Source: an uncultured Eubacteriales bacterium
GTDB taxonomy: Bacteria > Bacillota > Clostridia > Oscillospirales > Oscillospiraceae
Reading direction: 5' to 3'
Assembly: GCA_900553805.1 (NCBI GenBank)
Contig: USEU01000015.1
Span: 1 to 37,340, forward strand
DNA: 37,340 bases
This document shows, in pieces, positions 1-7,136 of this stretch. A program made the position numbers and the translations under genes. Within the stretch, counting starts at the first letter, position 1. Every line of letters begins with the position of its first letter. The notes under the pieces were generated by a model. The model worked only from the letters and a program-made list of their open reading frames with translations, was not told the origin of the DNA and did no database searches.

Positions 1-52
1 GGGGCAAAAAGACGGCTGCGGCTCGCAGACACAATTGCGCGGTGTTGCCTTA
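1..52 (-). repeat. MITE-like repeat, end copy A (truncated by window edge)
   Basis: The reverse complement of these 52 bases is identical to 37287-37338. The outer 23 bases (TAAGGCAAC...CAATTGTG) are also the arm of the 61-bp hairpin element at 34322-34382. The inner part holds the small stem CTGCG-agc-CGCAG and then diverges from the compact copy into a T-rich stretch (GTCTTTTTGCCCC). Both end copies reach the window edge, so the full element is not visible. I infer a dispersed miniature element with terminal inverted repeats; the transposase that moves it is not in the window. Confidence 0.75.
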
Positions 53-114
53 TATTTTGTGTCCAATGTCAAGCGGCGCAACAGAGCGGAAAAGTTTTTT
101 CCACCTCAGGTACA
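53..114 (-). other. Short sdpI downstream region with weak hairpin
   Basis: Between the end repeat and the sdpI stop codon there is a small A/T-rich hairpin, GGAAAA-aac-TTTTCC on the minus strand around 86-103. It could act as a weak terminator for the sdpRI pair. Nothing else is visible. Confidence 0.3.
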
Positions 115-768
115 TCAATATCTTTTTGACAAAGAATAAGTGTATCCAATATCCACAGCCACAAGAGCTGCCAGAATGGCCATTGCCCACAAAAAGCAGG
201 CAGTTCCTCTGGTTAAAAAGCACGTAACGATGATCACTGTGCCACCGGCAATGAAGGAGATTCCACCAAAGCGCTGGCTTTTCCTCCATGTCGTTTCATT
301 TTTCATGCTCCAGGTCGTGCGCAATCCGACGGCGGAGTTCATGCGCAGCTTCGGCATGATGTTGCCGAGGACGACCATTGCAATGCCAAGTAGTCCGAAC
401 ATCATCTGATTTATATCCAGTGCCATTGCGGAAAGATTTTGGACTGCATGGAAATCGGTATACAGGAAATAAGCGGTCATTGCGTTCAGCAGCGCCATAG
501 AGGCGATGCCGACGGCAAGGCATACCCTCTCGTTATTGCTCCTGGTTTCCTCCTGTTTGGAAGAAAATCTCGTCAAGGCAAGCATAATAAGGCCCAGCAG
601 CAGCGTCATTGCGGGGAAAATCAGAGCTTCATACTTACTCCCCCACCGCGTCACCTGGCCATCAAAGTCATAGTGGGCAGGAATTTGATCAGGCAAAAAA
701 TGCAGCGCGATCAGGACGGCGGCCAGGGGCAAAAACATCAGGATATAAAAAGCGAGCTTCTTTTTCAT
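115..768 (-). CDS. sdpI: SdpI-family integral membrane protein (DUF1648 plus SdpI domain)
   Basis: A 217-residue membrane protein. The N-terminal part matches the DUF1648 pattern: a first transmembrane segment at about residues 5-25, then LPDQIPAHYDFDGQVTRW. The C-terminal part carries the SdpI/YhfL signature NSAVGLRTTWSMKNETTW around residues 144-161, followed by two more membrane segments. In Bacillus subtilis, SdpI gives immunity to the SDP killing peptide and sequesters the repressor SdpR at the membrane. Homologues in Clostridia are usually uncharacterised. Its ATG overlaps the stop of the ArsR-type gene as ATGA, so translation is probably coupled, and GGAGG lies 6-8 bases upstream. No sdpC-like toxin gene is visible nearby, so an immunity role is only a family-level inference. 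Confidence 0.85.
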   Translation of the reverse strand: MKKKLAFYILMFLPLAAVLIALHFLPDQIPAHYDFDGQVTRWGSKYEALIFPAMTLLLGLIMLALTRFSSKQEETRSNNERVCLAVGIASMALLNAMTAYFLYTDFHAVQNLSAMALDINQMMFGLLGIAMVVLGNIMPKLRMNSAVGLRTTWSMKNETTWRKSQRFGGISFIAGGTVIIVTCFLTRGTACFLWAMAILAALVAVDIGYTYSLSKRY

Positions 769-1034
769 GTTGAACCTCCACGCAAGTTGCTAATCCACAA
801 AATGGTCTCATCCAAAATTGTCAGGTTTAATTCGTAGTAAATAAAGTTTTTATGGCGGGTTTCGTAAATCAAATCCGCTTTTTTCAGCTTTAATAAGTGA
901 TAGGACATCGCCTGGGGCGTCAAATTCAGTTCTGCCGCCAAATCCCCTGCGCTGATCCTCCCCTCCTGAAGTTTCAGGAGGATCCTCCGGCGGGTGTCGT
1001 CCGCCAAAGCCGCCAGGACCTCATTGATTGCCAA
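765..1034 (-). CDS. sdpR: ArsR/SdpR-family winged-helix autorepressor
   Basis: An 89-residue ArsR-type regulator. The recognisable SdpR-like order is an N-terminal helix (INEVLAALADDTRRRIL), a helix-turn-helix (ISAGDLAAELNLTPQAMSYHL) and a beta wing ending in FIYYELN. I chose the TTG start at 1034 because GGGAGGT lies 6 bases upstream and the resulting length matches SdpR. The ATG at 1091 lies upstream of the -10 box of the predicted promoter, so it would not be transcribed. The gene is followed at once by sdpI (ATGA overlap). SdpR of B. subtilis represses its own operon until SdpI captures it, and the palindrome in the promoter spacer at 1082-1096 is a natural operator candidate. The function of the pair here is inferred from family and arrangement. 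Confidence 0.82.
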   Translation of the reverse strand: MAINEVLAALADDTRRRILLKLQEGRISAGDLAAELNLTPQAMSYHLLKLKKADLIYETRHKNFIYYELNLTILDETILWISNLRGGST

Positions 1035-1073
1035 GCTGGCACCTCCCGGATATTTCAAATATTTCTTAAATAG

Positions 1074-1102
1074 ATTATAGCAACGCAGCATGCGTTTGTA
1101 AA
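1074..1102 (-). promoter_or_regulatory. sdpRI promoter with palindromic operator in the spacer
   Basis: On the minus strand TTTACA (1097-1102), a 17-base spacer and TATAAT (1074-1079) form a near-consensus sigma-A promoter. The spacer contains a perfect inverted repeat AACGCA-tgc-TGCGTT at 1082-1096. A repressor bound there would block RNA polymerase, which fits SdpR autorepression. The promoter and palindrome are seen directly; the identity of the binding protein is inferred. Confidence 0.7.
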
Positions 1103-1254
1103 GTGGTATTTCAAAATATTTTTAAATGTTTGCCAGCAGAACGCAGAATCTGTTCACCGGAAAGAGCCACCGTATTTTTTTGACGGGAAATGACAGGACA
1201 AATCCGCTTTATTGCGCTATACTCATCATAAACTCGAGTGAAGGAGCAGTTTTG

Positions 1255-1832
1255 ATGGAACCGATAAAAATTCAAAGGGTTATCGATTACATAGAAGCCC
1301 ACCTGACGGAGGAATTACCCTATAATCGGATTGCCGCCATGTTGGCAGTATCGGAGGCGGATTTACAACGGTCATTCAAAATGATTACCGGCATGACGAT
1401 CAGCGAATAAATTCGCTATCGCCGTCTATCGAGCGCGGCAATCGACTTGAAGAACAACAGCAAGGTCTGGATGTTGCCTTCAACTATGGCTACCAAACGG
1501 CGGAGAGCTTCAGCAAGGCGTTCAAGCAGTATCATGGATGTACGCCCATGGAGGCCAAAAGTGCAAATCATGCAATTCGTTTCTTGAATCCTCTCATGAT
1601 TAAACTTGCCAAGCGCGGCGGGAATGTGACGGAATGCAATACGGAGCATATTGGAAACGTGGATACCATTACGGCATATTATAACGCCAGTGACGAATAT
1701 CACCGCCTGAAAAAGGACAGACATTCGCAAATAGAGTATTTGATTACGATGAAATATTTGCAGGAGGTCATCCCGGAAAGCAGCAGAATCCTGGACTGCT
1801 GTGCCGGGCCTGGCGTGTATGCCTTTGAGTAA
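1255..1832 (+). pseudogene. Decayed AraC-type regulator fused to a truncated SAM-methyltransferase domain
   Basis: The start ATG has AAGGAG 9 bases upstream. The first frame reads an AraC helix-turn-helix (MEPIKIQRVIDYIEAHL...LQRSFKMITGMTISE) and then hits TAA at 1408-1410, where the family normally has Tyr (SEYIRYRRL). Reading on in the same frame gives IRYRRLSSAAIDLKNNSKVW. After about position 1470 the homology continues one frame over with DVAFNYGYQTAESFSKAFK, the second AraC helix-turn-helix, consistent with loss of one G from a TGGG run. The new frame then runs through HIGNVDTITAYYNASDEY into ILDCCAGPGVY, a class I SAM-methyltransferase motif I, and stops just after it. Three lesions (nonsense codon, frameshift, truncation) make this a pseudogene. 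The intact ancestor probably joined DNA binding to a methyltransferase fold. Confidence 0.8.
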
Positions 1833-1896
1833 CGCCGCCTCCACCCAGGCTTGTGATTTTCACCCATTGGAATGTACACTCACTAGACATACCAGA

Positions 1897-1935
1897 CAAA
1901 ACGGCAGACCCGATTTACCCGGGTCTGCCGTTTTG
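1897..1935 (-). terminator. Strong rho-independent terminator of yajC (possibly bidirectional)
   Basis: A perfect 16-bp stem, CAAAACGGCAGACCCG pairing with CGGGTCTGCCGTTTTG, encloses a 7-base loop. It lies 11 bases past the yajC stop. T tracts occur at the stem foot on both strands, so it can also end transcription entering from the decayed gene. Confidence 0.85.
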
Positions 1936-1946
1936 AAAAAGCTTAT

Positions 1947-2330
1947 TTATTTGACCTTCTTGGCAGCCTTGGCCTTGGCCTTGGCTTCCTGTATCTTCTT
2001 GGCCTCGGCCTTCTTGGCTTCTACCGCGGTCTCGTTGGTGGACATTGCCCACTTGGCCAGCTCGATGCGAACCTGGTCGGCGCCAGTCTCCAGAACCAGC
2101 TTGTCATCCTTCACGCTGACGACGGTACCGCAGATACCGCCAATGGTGGTGATCTTATCGCCCACCTTCACGGCAGAGCGCATCTGCTCGGCTTCCTTCT
2201 TGCGCTTGTTCTCAGGGCGGATCAGCATGAAATAGAAAACGGCCAGCATCATCACCAGCATAACAATGGTGCTGGTCATGCCTCCGGCTGCGGTGCCTGT
2301 GGCGGCTGCATCGGTGAGGAAAAGATTCAT
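1947..2330 (-). CDS. yajC: Preprotein translocase subunit YajC
   Basis: A 127-residue protein with the YajC layout: a short N-terminal tail, one transmembrane segment at about residues 20-38 (STIVMLVMMLAVFYFMLIRP) ending in the family motif IRP, then a cytoplasmic domain with KVGDKITTIGGICGTVVSV. The tail is a Lys/Ala-rich coil. YajC associates with SecDF-SecYEG and modulates protein export. The tgt-yajC neighbourhood is the usual one. There is a separate promoter between tgt and yajC, and the gene ends at a strong terminator, so it can be expressed alone. ATG is preceded by AAAGGAG. Confidence 0.95.
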   Translation of the reverse strand: MNLFLTDAAATGTAAGGMTSTIVMLVMMLAVFYFMLIRPENKRKKEAEQMRSAVKVGDKITTIGGICGTVVSVKDDKLVLETGADQVRIELAKWAMSTNETAVEAKKAEAKKIQEAKAKAKAAKKVK

Positions 2331-2364
2331 TGGAAAAACTCCTTTTGTGTTTAATATCTTTTTT

Positions 2365-2392
2365 ATTATATCATTCCAAGAGGAAAAAGCAA
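2365..2392 (-). promoter_or_regulatory. yajC promoter
   Basis: On the minus strand TTGCTT (2387-2392), a 16-base spacer and TATAAT (2365-2370) lie about 35 bases before the yajC start. The -10 is perfect; the -35 matches TTGACA at three of six positions. Confidence 0.6.
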
Positions 2393-2399
2393 GTACGAA

Positions 2400-3530
2400 T
2401 TAGATTCTGCGTGCCAATTTTTCCGAATATTCCCGGCGGAACTCGGCAAAGGTCCCCTGGTCCAGGGCGTCACGAATGCGCTGCATGAGCTTATTGTAGA
2501 AGTACAGGTTGTGCATCACCGCCAGGCGCATGGCCAGCATTTCCTCTGCCACAAACAGGTGGCGAATGTAGGCCCTGGAATAGCGGCGGCACACCGGGCA
2601 ATCGCACTGGGGGTCAATGGGCGATTCATCCAGCATGTATTTGGCATTTTTGAGATTGATGGCTCCCTCCCAGGTGAAGAGGCGGGCATGGCGGGCATTC
2701 CGAGCAGGCATCACGCAGTCAAAGAAATCCACGCCCCGTGCAACGCTTTCAATGATATTCGTCGGGGTGCCAACGCCCATCAGGTAGCGGGTTTTATTGG
2801 CCGGCATGTATTCTTCCACCGCCTCGATGATGTCATACATCTCCTCAGCAGTCTCACCCACGGCCAGACCGCCAATGGCATAACCGGGCAGATCCAGCTC
2901 CGCAATGCGCTGCATATGCTGAATGCGCAGGTCCCGGTAGGTGCCGCCCTGGTTAATGCCCCAGAGCATCTGGTGGGGGTTCACCGTATCCGGCAGCGCG
3001 TTCAGCCGGGCATTCTCTGCCTTGCAGCGCACCAGCCAGCGATAGGTGCGGTCAATGCTTTTCTGCACATAATCCCTGGGGGAAGGATTTTCGATGCACT
3101 CATCAAAGGCCATACACATGTCGGAGCCGAGGTTGGACTGAATCTGCATGCTCTCCTCCGGCCCCATGAATATCTTTCTCCCATCAATGTGAGAGGAGAA
3201 ATAGACGCCCTCCTCTTTGATGCGGCGCAGGGAAGCCAGGCTGAACACCTGGAAGCCGCCGGAGTCCGTGAGGATGGGGCTACCCCAGGTCATGAATTTG
3301 TGAAGGCCGCCCATCTGCCTGACCACCTGATCGGTGGGGCGCAGATGAAGGTGATAGGTATTGGAAAGCTCCACCTGGCAACCGATGTTCTTCAGGTCAG
3401 CGGCGCTGAGCGCACCCTTGATCGCTCCCTGGGTGCCTACGTTCATAAAAACAGGGGTCTGCACCACGCCGTGCGCACAGGTAAATTCGCCCCGGCGGGC
3501 TTTCCCCTCGGTTTTCAGAAGCTTAAACAT
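2400..3530 (-). CDS. tgt: Queuine/preQ1 tRNA-guanine transglycosylase
   Basis: A 376-residue enzyme that exchanges guanine 34 in GUN-anticodon tRNAs for preQ1 during queuosine synthesis. Visible signatures are LTDSGGFQVFSL (substrate-binding Asp and loop), GGLAVGE, VARGVDFFDCVMPARNAR with the catalytic Asp, and the zinc site CDCPVC followed downstream by a His (IRHLF). The length is typical. ATG has AGGAG about 9 bases upstream. The start overlaps the end of the upstream acetyltransferase gene by 8 bases, so the two are probably co-transcribed. Confidence 0.96.
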   Translation of the reverse strand: MFKLLKTEGKARRGEFTCAHGVVQTPVFMNVGTQGAIKGALSAADLKNIGCQVELSNTYHLHLRPTDQVVRQMGGLHKFMTWGSPILTDSGGFQVFSLASLRRIKEEGVYFSSHIDGRKIFMGPEESMQIQSNLGSDMCMAFDECIENPSPRDYVQKSIDRTYRWLVRCKAENARLNALPDTVNPHQMLWGINQGGTYRDLRIQHMQRIAELDLPGYAIGGLAVGETAEEMYDIIEAVEEYMPANKTRYLMGVGTPTNIIESVARGVDFFDCVMPARNARHARLFTWEGAINLKNAKYMLDESPIDPQCDCPVCRRYSRAYIRHLFVAEEMLAMRLAVMHNLYFYNKLMQRIRDALDQGTFAEFRREYSEKLARRI

Positions 3531-4653
3531 AGTGAAATTCTCCTGTTGGATTCTTTGGTGAGTAGCGGATGTAGGTGACGATATCCTCCGTCACGCCGGT
3601 GGGAAGCTGGCGCTCGGCCTCGTCCAGAAACGCAAAGCCGCATTTTTCGATGGTGTGCATGGAACGCTCATTGCGCCGGAATGCGCCGCAGGTGACGAAA
3701 TCATAGCCCAAGGCATCAAAGCAGTGCTCACACACGGCCAGCACCGCCTCCGGCATCAGTCCCCTGCCCCAGTAATCACGGTTCAGATCAAAGCCCAGCT
3801 CCCGGCCCCGAAGCGCCTGATTGATGGGATATTCGCCCCAGGGGCGCTTCTGGACAGAGAGCGTACCGATCATCTGGCCGTTTTCCTTCAGGACAAGGGC
3901 AAGCGTCTCGTTCTGCGCAACGTGACTCTGCGCAAACGTCTCCGCCTCCTGTTCTGTCACCACCGGCTTCCAGCCTGTCAGGTCGGCGATCTCCCGGTCG
4001 GTCAGCGTGGGATACAGGGCCCCCCAATCCTCCGAAGCCAGCGGACGCAGCAGCAGGCGCAGCGTCTCAAGGCGGGTGGCAGAGGCATCAAAGGGCGCAG
4101 ATATCTTTGCCGGATTATGCAGGATATAAAGGGCTTCCCGCTCCTGCGTTCCATACCGCGTCTGATACAACCCATCGCGCAGGTACTGAAAGCCTGCCTT
4201 CTCGATCACACGGCGGGAGCGCTGATTCCGCAGAAAATGGCCGCAGGTGAGGTAATCCATCCCCAGCTCGGAAAAGCAATAGGAGATCACCGCCTTGACA
4301 GCCTCCGGCATCAAGCCGCGGCCCCAATAGTCTTTGTTGAGCACATAGCCCAGCTCCCGGCCAAAGCGTCCCTCCCCCACCGGGTCCGGGCGCAGCTCTT
4401 CCACGCCCAGGGAGCCGATCACCTTGCCACTTTCCCGCAGCTCCAGTGCAAAGGTCTTTTTTTGCTCGATAAAGGAGCTGAGAATTTGCCTGGATTCCTC
4501 TATGGATTTGTGAGGCAGCCATCCGGCCATCTGGCCCACATCCTCCACCCGAGCGTATTCATAAAAATCATTCAGATCCGCCATCGTCCAGGGGCGCAGG
4601 ATCAAGCGGTCAGTTACAATGCGCACGTCGGTAACGTCAATTTCTGCGTTCAT
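3523..4653 (-). CDS. Tandem GNAT (RimJ/RimL-type) N-acetyltransferase, duplicated domains
   Basis: A 376-residue protein made of two consecutive GNAT domains, about residues 10-175 and 185-360. Each starts with a LETLRLLLRP or IVTDRLILRP strand. Each carries the same acetyl-CoA loop and helix, YWGRGLMPEAVLAV or YWGRGLMPEAVKAV, and the same late segment, LRNQRSRRVIEKAGF or RRNERSMHTIEKCGF. The near-identical motifs show an internal gene duplication. RimJ/RimL-like members acetylate protein N-termini or small molecules; the substrate here cannot be read from sequence. I chose ATG 4653 (AAAGGAAG 8 bases upstream) over a GTG at 4662. The gene has its own promoter and overlaps tgt by 8 bases. Confidence 0.85.
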   Translation of the reverse strand: MNAEIDVTDVRIVTDRLILRPWTMADLNDFYEYARVEDVGQMAGWLPHKSIEESRQILSSFIEQKKTFALELRESGKVIGSLGVEELRPDPVGEGRFGRELGYVLNKDYWGRGLMPEAVKAVISYCFSELGMDYLTCGHFLRNQRSRRVIEKAGFQYLRDGLYQTRYGTQEREALYILHNPAKISAPFDASATRLETLRLLLRPLASEDWGALYPTLTDREIADLTGWKPVVTEQEAETFAQSHVAQNETLALVLKENGQMIGTLSVQKRPWGEYPINQALRGRELGFDLNRDYWGRGLMPEAVLAVCEHCFDALGYDFVTCGAFRRNERSMHTIEKCGFAFLDEAERQLPTGVTEDIVTYIRYSPKNPTGEFHYV

Positions 4654-4676
4654 GGTCTTCACTTCCTTTTCCCTAT

Positions 4677-4705
4677 ACTTTACCCGTATTGCGCAGAAAT
4701 GTCAA
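4677..4705 (-). promoter_or_regulatory. Promoter of the GNAT-tgt unit
   Basis: On the minus strand TTGACA (4700-4705), a 17-base spacer and TAAAGT (4677-4682) lie about 24 bases before the GNAT ATG. The -35 is perfect and the -10 matches at four of six positions. Confidence 0.7.
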
Positions 4706-4735
4706 TACAATATGTTCCTGCGCAGCAGATCAACG

Positions 4736-4781
4736 TAAAAACCACACCGACCAGTTTCTGAACCGGCCGATGTGGTTTTTT
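4736..4781 (-). terminator. Terminator of the cell-wall recycling operon
   Basis: Minus-strand hairpin in which AAAAAACCACATCGGCC pairs with GGTCGGTGTGGTTTTT (with G-U pairs) around a short loop, ending in a T run. It sits just after the EIIC stop and before the GNAT promoter, so it ends the long operon coming from 15188. Confidence 0.8.
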
Positions 4782-4784
4782 CTG

Positions 4785-5924
4785 TTATACAGCCTTTACC
4801 CGCTCCGGGGAGATGGTAAAAAAGGTGAGCAGAAAGCCCATGACGCAGCTGATGCAAAGGCCGATGCAATACAGCAGCATTCCCTTTGTTCCCACCGGGC
4901 CCGCGCCCATCATGGGAATTCCCAGCAGGCCGGAGGCTCCCCAGCCGCTGGACGCCACGCCAGAGGCCATGATGAACGCACCGCCGAACCCGCCGCCCAG
5001 GCAGGCAGTCACAAAGGGCTTGCCCAGAGGCAGGGTCACACCGTACAGTAGCGGTGAGCCGACACCCATCATTCCCGGCAAAATCGAAGCCCGGATCACA
5101 TTGGCAAACCGCTCGTTTTGAGCAGACTTGGCCTTTAACAGCAGCGCGATCCCCGCGCCCACCTGTCCCGCACCGGCCATCGCCAGCGTTGGGAACAGCG
5201 TAACATAGCCAAAGGTATCCAGCTCCATGGAATACAGCGCGACAAAGGCATACTGCATTCCCATCATCACCGCAACCAGAAACAGCGCCGTACAGCCATA
5301 GCCAGCCAGTACCCGAACCAGCGGATGCTCGCTCATGCATACAAGACGGACGCCGGTGCACAAGACGGTGGAGATCAGCCCCGTCAGCGGCATGACCAGG
5401 AAAATGTAGGGGATCAACACCAAAACCAGTACGCAGAACGGCGTGACCACCATATCCATGCTCTTCGGCATTCGCTGCCGCATCCACTTTTCCAGCTTGG
5501 CGATCAGCCAAGCGCCCAGAATGGCCGCGATAATACCGCCCCGCCCACTGCAAAGGATCGATGCAGCCGGGTCCGCCAGATCGTACAGGCCCACGGCCTG
5601 CGACAGCGTGTTGATACCCTCCAGCCCGGTGATCATGCCCAGCATACCGCCCAGAATGGCTGTACCTCCAAACTGCTTGCAGGCAGAATAGCCAACCCAG
5701 GCGGACATAAAGCTCATAAAGGACATGCTGACCAGGCTCAGCAGGCAATACAGTACCGCTATCACTGGCCGGTCCGTATAATTTGGAACAAACTGGGCAA
5801 TCAGAGCGGCAAAGCCGGAGCATATCCCCGCGGTGACAATCCCCGGAATGACCGGGTCAAATATTTGACCAAAAATCCGAAAATCCGGCCCTTTCCGATT
5901 TTCAATTTCAGTTCTGTTTTTCAT
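4785..5924 (-). CDS. PTS EIIC membrane protein, MurP-like, without an EIIB domain
   Basis: A 379-residue polytopic membrane protein of the glucose-superfamily EIIC fold (PF02378). The KSMDMVVTPF segment and SPLLYGVTLPLGKPFVTAC match the MurP/sucrose-type branch. Such proteins normally carry a fused EIIB domain with a phosphorylated Cys, and MurP imports N-acetylmuramic acid as its 6-phosphate. Here the protein starts directly in the EIIC part (IFDPVIPGIVTAGI) and no EIIB gene is nearby. The family motif GIxEP is GVGSP here, with Ser at about residue 290 replacing the conserved sugar-binding Glu. It may therefore move sugar without phosphorylating it, leaving that to the two kinases encoded upstream. 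ATG has GGAG 4 bases upstream. It is the last gene of the operon. Substrate is inferred from context. Confidence 0.8.
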   Translation of the reverse strand: MKNRTEIENRKGPDFRIFGQIFDPVIPGIVTAGICSGFAALIAQFVPNYTDRPVIAVLYCLLSLVSMSFMSFMSAWVGYSACKQFGGTAILGGMLGMITGLEGINTLSQAVGLYDLADPAASILCSGRGGIIAAILGAWLIAKLEKWMRQRMPKSMDMVVTPFCVLVLVLIPYIFLVMPLTGLISTVLCTGVRLVCMSEHPLVRVLAGYGCTALFLVAVMMGMQYAFVALYSMELDTFGYVTLFPTLAMAGAGQVGAGIALLLKAKSAQNERFANVIRASILPGMMGVGSPLLYGVTLPLGKPFVTACLGGGFGGAFIMASGVASSGWGASGLLGIPMMGAGPVGTKGMLLYCIGLCISCVMGFLLTFFTISPERVKAV

Positions 5925-5942
5925 TCTACTCCAATATGCGCC

Positions 5943-7127
5943 TTACAGGCTGATCTTGCCCATGACCACCGGGTTTTGGGCGCCTGTGACCGAGGGCACA
6001 TTGTTGCATCCGGCAAAGATGGCTTCGTTTGCCATCACCGCAAAGGCTACTGCCTCTTTGGCGTTGCTGTCGTAGCCCAGTTCTTCATTTGTCATCACCT
6101 TGCAGCCCGGAAGAGCCTTTGCGATATCCTGTACCAGCGTTCGGTTCATGCTCCCGCCGCCGCCAATGATGAGCCGGTCCGGCTTCACCGGGAAATAATG
6201 CTCGACGCTGTAACGGATGGTCTCGGCAGTGAAAGCCGTCACCGTTGCCATCAGGTCGGCATCAGAAATGCGGTTTTCGTGGGCAAAGTCCATGATCTTC
6301 GCCACGTAAGCAGGCCCGTAATACTCCCGGCCGGTGGTTTTGGGCGGCTTGCAGACAAGATACGGATCCTCCATCAGCCAATTCAGCAGCCCTTGATGGA
6401 CGGTTCCGGCAGCTGCAAACTCACCGCCTGCATCATAGGTCTGCTTTCCGCCGGTCAGCTCAGACAGCACGGCGTCCATCACCATATTGCCCGGGCCGGT
6501 ATCAAAGGCAAACACATCCTCCAGCTTGCAGTCCGGCAGCAGGCAAGTGATGTTGCCGATACCGCCGATGTTTTGCAGTGCGACACACTCGGTCTTGCTG
6601 CGGTAGATCAGGAATTCGCTGTACGGCACCAGAGGTGCTCCCAGCCCATCCGCTGCCACATCCCGGACACGGAAGTCGCCCACCACCGGGCAGCCAAAAT
6701 GCTGCGCCAGCACAGAGCATTCGCCCAGCTGGAATGTGCTGCGGAAGCTATGGCCCAGGTAATCCTCCTTCTGGGGAATGTGCCAGAAGGTCTGACCGTG
6801 ACTTCCGATCAGGTCGATCTCGTCACCGCGGATGCCGGCTTGCGCGCACAGCGCCTCCACCGCCTGAACATACAGCTCCCCCAGCAGGAAATTGATCCTG
6901 CAAAAATCGGCAGCACAGGCGCTTTTTCCGCTGGCAAGCCGAAGGATTTCCTGACGTACCTCCGGGGCAAAGGGCTGGAACACAAAGCTCAGCTGCTGAA
7001 TTTCAGACTGAACACCGTGCCCGGTGATGTGGCACAGCGCCGCATCCACGCCGTCGGCGGAGGTGCCGGACATCAGGCCCACCACCAAACGGCTGGGTTT
7101 TTCCATACATGAAACAATTGGATGCAT
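5943..7127 (-). CDS. anmK: Anhydro-N-acetylmuramic acid kinase
   Basis: A 394-residue sugar kinase of the AnmK family. It cleaves the 1,6-anhydro ring and phosphorylates anhydroMurNAc with ATP to give MurNAc-6-phosphate, the substrate of MurQ. Signatures: GLMSGTSADGVDAAL at residues 17-31 (phosphate loop and catalytic Asp), GSHGQTFWHIP, QNIGGIGNIT, FDTGPGNMVMDA and the late IIGGGGSMN. ATG 7127 has GAGGTGA 4-5 bases upstream. It lies between the BadF-type kinase gene (9-base gap) and the EIIC gene. AnhydroMurNAc arises from lytic transglycosylases, so the cell is equipped to salvage that type of wall fragment. The assignment is firm. Confidence 0.95.
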   Translation of the reverse strand: MHPIVSCMEKPSRLVVGLMSGTSADGVDAALCHITGHGVQSEIQQLSFVFQPFAPEVRQEILRLASGKSACAADFCRINFLLGELYVQAVEALCAQAGIRGDEIDLIGSHGQTFWHIPQKEDYLGHSFRSTFQLGECSVLAQHFGCPVVGDFRVRDVAADGLGAPLVPYSEFLIYRSKTECVALQNIGGIGNITCLLPDCKLEDVFAFDTGPGNMVMDAVLSELTGGKQTYDAGGEFAAAGTVHQGLLNWLMEDPYLVCKPPKTTGREYYGPAYVAKIMDFAHENRISDADLMATVTAFTAETIRYSVEHYFPVKPDRLIIGGGGSMNRTLVQDIAKALPGCKVMTNEELGYDSNAKEAVAFAVMANEAIFAGCNNVPSVTGAQNPVVMGKISL

Positions 7128-7136
7128 ACTTTCACC

